From positions 62,001 to 126,000 of the forward strand of contig NZ_LYVJ01000009.1 of the NCBI RefSeq assembly GCF_001676385.1: DNA of 64,000 nucleotides, read 5' to 3'. The translations under genes and the position numbers were made by a program. Below, in pieces: positions 59,979-64,000 of this stretch; the first letter of the stretch is position 1, and every line of letters begins with the position of its first letter. Source of the stretch: Stenotrophomonas maltophilia. GTDB lineage: Bacteria; Pseudomonadota; Gammaproteobacteria; Xanthomonadales; Xanthomonadaceae. Below the pieces are notes generated by a model. It was not told the DNA's origin. It was given only the letters and a program-made list of their open reading frames with translations, and did no database searches.

Positions 59979-61199
59979 TTATACCACTGCCAGCAGCTTT
60001 GCCTTACCTGTTCCAATCCTTAGCTTGTCCAAGTAGTCGGCCCATGCTTGCATCATCCGGCGCCGCTCCGGAAGATGTTCAGCGCGGTTGTAGGCTGCTT
60101 TGATGGGGTTACGCTCCGCATGAGCTAACTGCCGCTCAATCGCATCCGAGGTCCACCCCATCTCGTGCAGGAGTGTGGATGCCATGCTCCGGAATCCATG
60201 ACCCGTCATGTCGTCAGTCCCGTAGCCCAGCCTTCGCAGTGCTGCGTTAACGGTGTTCTCGCTCATGGGGTCGCGCAGGCTACGCACTGATGGGAAGATG
60301 TAACGGCTCTTACTGGTCAATGGGTGGAGCTCACGGAGAACCGCCAGGGCCTGCTTTGATAGGGGGACGATGTGTGCAACGCCCATCTTCATCTTTTCTG
60401 CTGGGATACACCATTGGCCAGCCTCGAAGTCGATCTCGGACCATTCCGCCTTCCTCAGTTCACCTGGACGGGTGAACACCAGCGGCGCGAACTTGAGGGC
60501 GCACAGGGTCGTGAGCTGGCCCGTGTATCCGTCAATCGCCCGCAGTAGCTGCCCAATCTCTGCAGGATCCGTGATCGATGCATAGTGACGGTTCTTTGTG
60601 GTCTTCAACGCCCCTCGTAGGGCTGCAGTAGGGTCCCGATCTAGCCGACCTGTGGCCACTGCGTATCGAAATACTTGGCCGCAGATCTGGCGCAGCCGTT
60701 GGGTCGACTCAATCTTGTCCTGGGCCTCAAGCCGGCGCAGAACTGACAGAACCTCTGCAGTGCTGATGTCTTCGATTGCGCGCTTACCTAGCCATGGGAA
60801 TGCGTATGTCTCAAGCATCCACTTGGCTTTGGACCGCGTGCTGTCTGCCAGATCCCCTCTTGTCTCGAGCCACTCAAGGGCCAATGCTCCGAAGCGCCCA
60901 TCTGCGGACAGCCGGGCCTTCAGCTTTCCCAACTGTTTCTCTTCAGACGGATCCTTGCCGTCTCGCAACTGCGCCCGCGCCGCATCGCGCTTGTCACACG
61001 CCTCCTTCAAGGTCACCTCTGGGTAGACCCCGATGGAGAGCAACTTCTCCTTGCCCGCATGGCGGTACTTCATTCGCCAGTAGCGATTGCCATTGGGCAT
61101 GACCTGCAGGTAGAGCCCTGCTCCCACGGCAAGCTTGTAGGGCTTCTCCTTACCCTTTGCGTTCCTCGCAGCCATATCTGTCAACGACTTCTGAGCCAT
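59979..61199 (-). CDS. P4-type tyrosine integrase
   Basis: The 406-residue recombinase is of standard length for P4/CP4-57-like island integrases. It has the DUF4102 arm-binding domain (residues 5-90; AVGAGLYLQVMPNGNRYWRM, LSIGVYPEVTLKEACDKRDA), the core-binding SAM-like domain (about 100-185) and the catalytic domain with Arg in VFTRPGELRKAEWSE, HGFRSMASTL (HxxR), QLAHAERN (His) and the nucleophile in KAAYNRAEHLPERR. AGGAGG lies 11 bases before the ATG, and a GGGGGTACA repeat sits between them, so the enzyme may repress its own translation or transcription. It directly flanks tRNA-Thr, its presumed target. Confidence 0.96.
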   Translation of the reverse strand: MAQKSLTDMAARNAKGKEKPYKLAVGAGLYLQVMPNGNRYWRMKYRHAGKEKLLSIGVYPEVTLKEACDKRDAARAQLRDGKDPSEEKQLGKLKARLSADGRFGALALEWLETRGDLADSTRSKAKWMLETYAFPWLGKRAIEDISTAEVLSVLRRLEAQDKIESTQRLRQICGQVFRYAVATGRLDRDPTAALRGALKTTKNRHYASITDPAEIGQLLRAIDGYTGQLTTLCALKFAPLVFTRPGELRKAEWSEIDFEAGQWCIPAEKMKMGVAHIVPLSKQALAVLRELHPLTSKSRYIFPSVRSLRDPMSENTVNAALRRLGYGTDDMTGHGFRSMASTLLHEMGWTSDAIERQLAHAERNPIKAAYNRAEHLPERRRMMQAWADYLDKLRIGTGKAKLLAVV

Positions 61200-61200
61200 T

Positions 61201-61247
61201 GGGGGTACATCCTCCTATCAATCTAGCTTAGTCCCCCTTGTACCCCC
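61201..61247. repeat. inverted GGGGGTACA/TGTACCCCC pair, candidate arm sites
   Basis: GGGGGTACA (61201-61209) and TGTACCCCC (61239-61247) are exact inverse copies, placed between the integrase start and the tRNA. The same nonamer occurs once near the other end of the island (2103-2111). They may be integrase or excisionase arm sites and would also overlap integrase translation signals. Confidence 0.5.
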
Positions 61248-61301
61248 AATTGCACCCCCTGAGAGGGCGGATGCTCATGGACGACTGGAGACAAAAAGCA
61301 C

Positions 61302-61325
61302 AAAAAAACCCGCCATTTCAGCGGG
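61302..61325 (-). terminator. intrinsic terminator of tRNA-Thr
   Basis: On the minus strand CCCGC, a loop, GCGGG and then seven T form an intrinsic terminator 46 bases beyond the tRNA 3' end. It lies on the island side of the att site, so it was brought in by the element and now ends tRNA transcription. Confidence 0.8.
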
Positions 61326-61370
61326 ATGATTGTGCACCGCGGACATTTGCGGATGCTAGTGGATCGGAAG

Positions 61371-61392
61371 ATGGTGCCGCTTATCCGAATCG
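61371..61392. repeat. att site in the tRNA-Thr 3' end
   Basis: The tRNA 3' end from the T-arm to CCA is the right-hand partner of the copy at 2015-2035. Insertion here keeps the tRNA complete, as is usual for integrases of this class. Confidence 0.7.
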
Positions 61393-61447
61393 AACGGATG
61401 ACCTACTGTTTACAAGACAGTTGCTCTACCAACTGAGCTAAAGCGGC
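61372..61447 (-). tRNA. tRNA-Thr (anticodon TGT)
   Basis: The 76-base gene folds as a complete cloverleaf: acceptor GCCGCTT/AAGCGGC, D-arm with AGCTCAGTTGGTAGAGC, anticodon stem ACTGT/ACAGT with loop CTTGTAA (anticodon TGT, Thr), T-arm with GTTCGATTC, and an encoded CCA. It serves as the integration site of the island; the element begins right after CCA. Confidence 0.97.
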
Positions 61448-61486
61448 GTGGTGGCGCACCGGCGGCAGCGCCGCGGTCCGGGGATT

Positions 61487-62335
61487 CTAGCGCAACCGCG
61501 TGCAATCCAGCGACCGGCTCTGTGCCGCCCCGCTGCGCTGCTGGGCCTGGGCCGGCTGCGTGCCCGCCGCCAGTTGCCCTTCCAGCCACCACTGGCCGGC
61601 GTCGCCGCTGGCGACAAGGCGCGGCTGGAAGCCGGCGGCCTGCACCGCCGCCATGCGCCGCTCGGCGCCTTCGCGGTTGCGGTACTGGCCCAGCGCCACG
61701 GCGTTGGCCTCCTCGCCCTGGCTGATGATGTAGTAGTCGCTCAGGCCGGCGGCGACGATGCGCTTCACGGTGGCCTGCGCTTCTTCGCGGTTGGTGGCGG
61801 CCGGCAGCAGCACCCGGTAACGGGCACTGCCGCTGGCAGCGGGCTGTTCGCGCAGGCGCGTCTGGCTGAGCAGCGTGCCGGCCTTGCCCTGCGCGCTGCT
61901 CGCGGCGGCGCGGTCGGCGAACGGGCCCAGCGCGACGCAGCGCGGCGGCTCAGCGGCCGCGGGCGGGGTTACGGGCTTTTCCGGTGCCGGAACGGGTGCA
62001 GGCGGTGTTCCCGGCTTGGCAGCGTCAGCAACCGGCGTAGCCTCAGCCACCTGCGGCTTGGCGATCTCGGGCTTGGGCGGGGCTGCCGGCGCAGGCGTCG
62101 CCGCCACAGCGGTCTTCTCCGCCGGTTCGCGCTCCATCAGCGGCGCGGTCGGGGCGGCAGCAGTGGCCTCGGCGGCCGCGTCCGCGTCCGCGCCACCAGG
62201 CACCCAAAGCAGCTCGGCCACGCCAGTGGGTTGCGGTGGCGGCGCGGGCTTCTGCGGCTCGTCGCGCAGCAGCCACCAGCAGGCAACGCCAAGATTGAGG
62301 ATGGCCAGTACGACGATCAGGGCACGGGTCAGCAT
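61487..62335 (-). CDS. SPOR-domain cell-division-type protein
   Basis: The 282-residue protein has an N-terminal membrane helix (ALIVVLAILNLGVACWWLLR, residues 5-24), a long Ala/Pro-rich periplasmic linker (about 28-130) and a SPOR domain (about 133-225). SPOR contains CVALGPFADRAAASSAQGKA, SARYRVLLPAATNREEAQAT and GLSDYYIISQGEEANAVALG; such domains bind denuded peptidoglycan at the septum. A C-terminal tail follows. It is 9 bases downstream of coaX on the same strand, the usual birA-coaX-SPOR order in Xanthomonadaceae. This is core genome. Confidence 0.92.
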   Translation of the reverse strand: MLTRALIVVLAILNLGVACWWLLRDEPQKPAPPPQPTGVAELLWVPGGADADAAAEATAAAPTAPLMEREPAEKTAVAATPAPAAPPKPEIAKPQVAEATPVADAAKPGTPPAPVPAPEKPVTPPAAAEPPRCVALGPFADRAAASSAQGKAGTLLSQTRLREQPAASGSARYRVLLPAATNREEAQATVKRIVAAGLSDYYIISQGEEANAVALGQYRNREGAERRMAAVQAAGFQPRLVASGDAGQWWLEGQLAAGTQPAQAQQRSGAAQSRSLDCTRLR

Positions 62336-62344
62336 GCGCGGATA

Positions 62345-63076
62345 CTAGCCTGCGGGCGGGTGCACCGCCCAGCGGGCGAGGCCATCCAGCACCAGCGACG
62401 GGTGGTAGTCGGCGGTGGGCAGCAACGGCATCAGCGCAGGTGCGCCGCCGCCATGCACCAGCAATGACGGCGCGACGCCCAGCAAGGCATGCGCCTGCTC
62501 CGCGCTGCGTTCGATCAGCGCCACCGCAGCACCGTCGCAACCCGACGCCAACGCATCGGCCGTGTCGTTGGCGAATTCACTGTAGTCGCCACCGGTGGCC
62601 GGCAACTGGGCCGCGCGCGCGTGCAGCGCTTCGCGCATGGTGGTGGGTGATGCGGAGATACGGCCACCGTGATGCTGGCCCGCCGCGTCCAGCAGATCAA
62701 GGGTCAATGCGGTACCCACGCCCACCACCAGCACCGGGCGCTGCGCCTTGGCAGCCGCCAGCAGCGCGAGGAAGCGGTCCACGCCGAACTTCTCGGGCCT
62801 GGCATAGGCAATGCGCACGCCGGCGCATTCAGCACTGGTGCGCACCACATGCACGTGCTCGAAACGGCGCTGCAGCTGATCCAGCATGGCACGGGTCAGC
62901 GATGGCGCTGCCACGCTGGCCACGAACGCGGTGGTACCGCTGGGTAGGCTGTGCGGTGGCTGCCCGGCCATGCCCTCGGCACCGTGCGCCCAGGCCTGCA
63001 CGTCGCCCGCGCGGTCACCCTGCAACGGCGCGAACTTGAAACGCGAGTTGCCCAGGTCGAACAACCAGTCGCTCAT
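62345..63076 (-). CDS. coaX: type III pantothenate kinase
   Basis: CoaX phosphorylates pantothenate in the first step of coenzyme A synthesis. The 243-residue protein has the ASKHA phosphate motifs: MSDWLFDLGNSRFKFAPLQG at the start (Asp for the nucleophile site), FGVDRFLALLAA in the middle, and VVGVGTALTLDLLDAAGQHH (phosphate 2), followed by GGRISASPTTMREAL. The length is normal for proteobacterial CoaX. It overlaps the birA stop by 4 bases (ATGA) and precedes the SPOR gene, so the three are one operon. This arrangement is standard in Xanthomonadaceae. Confidence 0.97.
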   Translation of the reverse strand: MSDWLFDLGNSRFKFAPLQGDRAGDVQAWAHGAEGMAGQPPHSLPSGTTAFVASVAAPSLTRAMLDQLQRRFEHVHVVRTSAECAGVRIAYARPEKFGVDRFLALLAAAKAQRPVLVVGVGTALTLDLLDAAGQHHGGRISASPTTMREALHARAAQLPATGGDYSEFANDTADALASGCDGAAVALIERSAEQAHALLGVAPSLLVHGGGAPALMPLLPTADYHPSLVLDGLARWAVHPPAG

Positions 63077-64000
63077 GCCGCCCTCACGCTGACTTCGCCG
63101 GCGTGCAGCAGGCGCTCGCGGCCATCGATGCGCACGCGCAACGCGCCGTCATCGGCCAGCCCCAGCGCGGTGCCGTGCTGCCATTGCCCAGCCAGCTCCA
63201 CCCGTACTTCGCGGCCAGCCAGCATGTCGAAGGCAGCGTAGCGCGGCAGGAACGGGGCCAGGCCTTCGCGGTCGAATGCCTCCAGCGCCGGCAACAGGCG
63301 CGCCAGCACGGCGGCGACCACTCCGTTGCGGTCCACCGGATGGCCCGCCAGCGTCTCCAGGTCCACCCACGGCTGGGTGATCTGTTCGCCGAACGAGGGT
63401 GGCATGTGCGTGTTGATGCCGATTCCGATCACTGCACGTGCCGGGCCGGCGTATTCGCCTCCCCCTTCTGCGAGCAGGCCGACCAGCTTGCGGCCGTCGA
63501 CCAGGACATCATTCGGCCACTTCAACTGCACCTGGGTGTAGCCCAGATCATGAAGCGCTTCGGCGACGGCGACGCCGGCCACCAGGCTCAGCCCCGCCAG
63601 CCGGCCGAGGCCACCGGAGAACAGGCGCAGGACCGACAGGTAGACGTGCGCGGCCAGTGGCGAGGCCCAGGTTCGGCCCCGGCGGCCGCGTCCACCGGTC
63701 TGGCGTTCGGCCAGCAGGACGCTGACCCCGCGCTGGGGGGCGTTGCAGCGCAGCAATTCGGCATTGGTCGAATCCACCGTCCACGCCACCTGCAGGTCGT
63801 GCAGCAGGGCTTGGGTGCCGGCGGGCAGGCCAGCCTTGATCGTTGCCGGATCCAGCAGCGTCACCGGGCGAGTCAGGCCATAGCCCTCGCCGGCACGTCC
63901 CTCGATGCCCACGCCGGCGGCCCTAAGCCCTTGAATACGCTTCCAAATGGCCGCCCGGGTCTGGCCCAGCTCGCGAGCCAGGGCATCACCGGACAGGCGA
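63073..64000 (-). CDS. birA: bifunctional biotin ligase/repressor BirA (5' partial)
   Basis: The gene runs off the right end of the window. Visible from the edge are the rest of the N-terminal HTH (GDALARELGQTRAAIWKRIQ, then GLRAAGVGIEGRAGEGYGL), the catalytic domain with the biotinyl-AMP loop TGGRGRRGRTWASP, KWPNDVLVDGRKLVGLL, and the C-terminal SH3-like domain with GTALGLADDGALRVRI. BirA biotinylates acetyl-CoA carboxylase and, with the HTH, represses biotin synthesis. Its stop overlaps the coaX start. This is core genome. Confidence 0.97.
   Translation of the reverse strand, partial: RLSGDALARELGQTRAAIWKRIQGLRAAGVGIEGRAGEGYGLTRPVTLLDPATIKAGLPAGTQALLHDLQVAWTVDSTNAELLRCNAPQRGVSVLLAERQTGGRGRRGRTWASPLAAHVYLSVLRLFSGGLGRLAGLSLVAGVAVAEALHDLGYTQVQLKWPNDVLVDGRKLVGLLAEGGGEYAGPARAVIGIGINTHMPPSFGEQITQPWVDLETLAGHPVDRNGVVAAVLARLLPALEAFDREGLAPFLPRYAAFDMLAGREVRVELAGQWQHGTALGLADDGALRVRIDGRERLLHAGEVSVRAA

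Larger units (their letters stand above)
2015..61392. mobile_element. genomic island in tRNA-Thr (about 59 kb)
   Basis: The island is bounded on the right by the 3' end of tRNA-Thr and on the left by a direct, imperfect copy of it (20 of 22 positions, with one base deleted and one substituted). An intact P4-type integrase sits at the right end, transcribed away from the tRNA. Cargo is accessory: stress enzymes, two efflux systems, iron uptake, an adhesin, and relaxase and AlpA genes. It is clearly mosaic in base composition, so several acquisitions are probably nested in it. No complete conjugation machinery is present, so it is at most mobilisable. The left boundary is inferred from the repeat only. 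Confidence 0.65.

Noticed and set aside
61448..62467. Plus-strand frame of 339 codons opposite the SPOR gene
   Set aside because: Antisense shadow of an Ala/Pro-rich linker; the minus-strand gene is conserved in order with coaX and birA.
1..64000. CRISPR array
   Set aside because: No regularly spaced direct repeats were seen, and there are no cas genes.

Overview
The window looks like Xanthomonadaceae chromosome, most probably Stenotrophomonas. It is GC-rich. The right end is ordinary chromosome for that family: a SPOR-domain protein, CoaX, BirA, and a tRNA-Thr(TGT). Almost everything to the left of that tRNA is accessory DNA.

Island frame. A P4-type tyrosine integrase (59979-61199, minus) lies directly next to the 3' end of tRNA-Thr (61372-61447, minus). 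A slightly diverged copy of the tRNA 3' end lies in direct orientation at 2015-2035. I read 2015-61392 as a roughly 59-kb tRNA-Thr island. To the left of the copy, at 1363-1908, is a shredded integrase of a different type. The simplest reading is a tandem array: an older, decayed element followed by the present one. Both inner ends carry the nonamer TGTACCCCC, a candidate arm-type integrase site.

Layout. (1) 1-3.2 kb: decayed element and a truncated chemotaxis receptor. (2) 4.6-13.2 kb: redox/electrophile stress block built around an ECF41-type sigma factor. It holds an NmrA-like reductase, a LysR regulator, a stand-alone sigma4-like protein, a CMD/AhpD-like protein, a cupin, a bestrophin-like channel, a haloperoxidase-like hydrolase, an MBL hydrolase and an Ohr peroxidase. 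Two perfect ECF41-type promoters (TGTCACA-N16-CGTC) are present, one in front of the sigma gene and one in front of the sigma4/LysR pair. Both would give leaderless or nearly leaderless mRNAs. (3) 13.7-18.2 kb: iron-siderophore operon (DUF3649, PepSY, DUF3325, TonB receptor) behind a Fur-box-like site. (4) 18.9-31.3 kb: lower-GC block with Nudix, SDR, response regulator and histidine kinase, a trimeric autotransporter adhesin followed by a subtilase, a second sigma4-only protein, an epoxide-hydrolase-like enzyme and an H-NS-like protein. (5) 31.9-39.7 kb: SDR/NTF2/LysR set and a first TetR-OMF-MFS-HlyD efflux system whose HlyD gene is frameshifted. (6) 40-49.7 kb: GGDEF remnant, a large protein of unknown function, and a plasmid/ICE-like module (MobA/L relaxase, DUF3987 ATPase, AlpA, XRE, RadC). 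(7) 49.7-55.1 kb: a truncated MarR gene and a second EmrAB-OMF-TetR system with operators almost identical to those of the first. (8) 55.2-59.3 kb: a very GC-rich piece of a Tn4371-like ICE (relaxase, TraF peptidase, truncated DUF2840) and gene fragments. (9) Integrase, tRNA and core genes.

Functionally the cargo converges on chemical stress: detoxification enzymes under dedicated sigma/LysR/TetR control, two efflux pumps that probably share an operator code, iron uptake and a surface adhesin. Truncated genes and single-base homopolymer frameshifts suggest layered insertions and some decay; sequencing error at homopolymers cannot be excluded.
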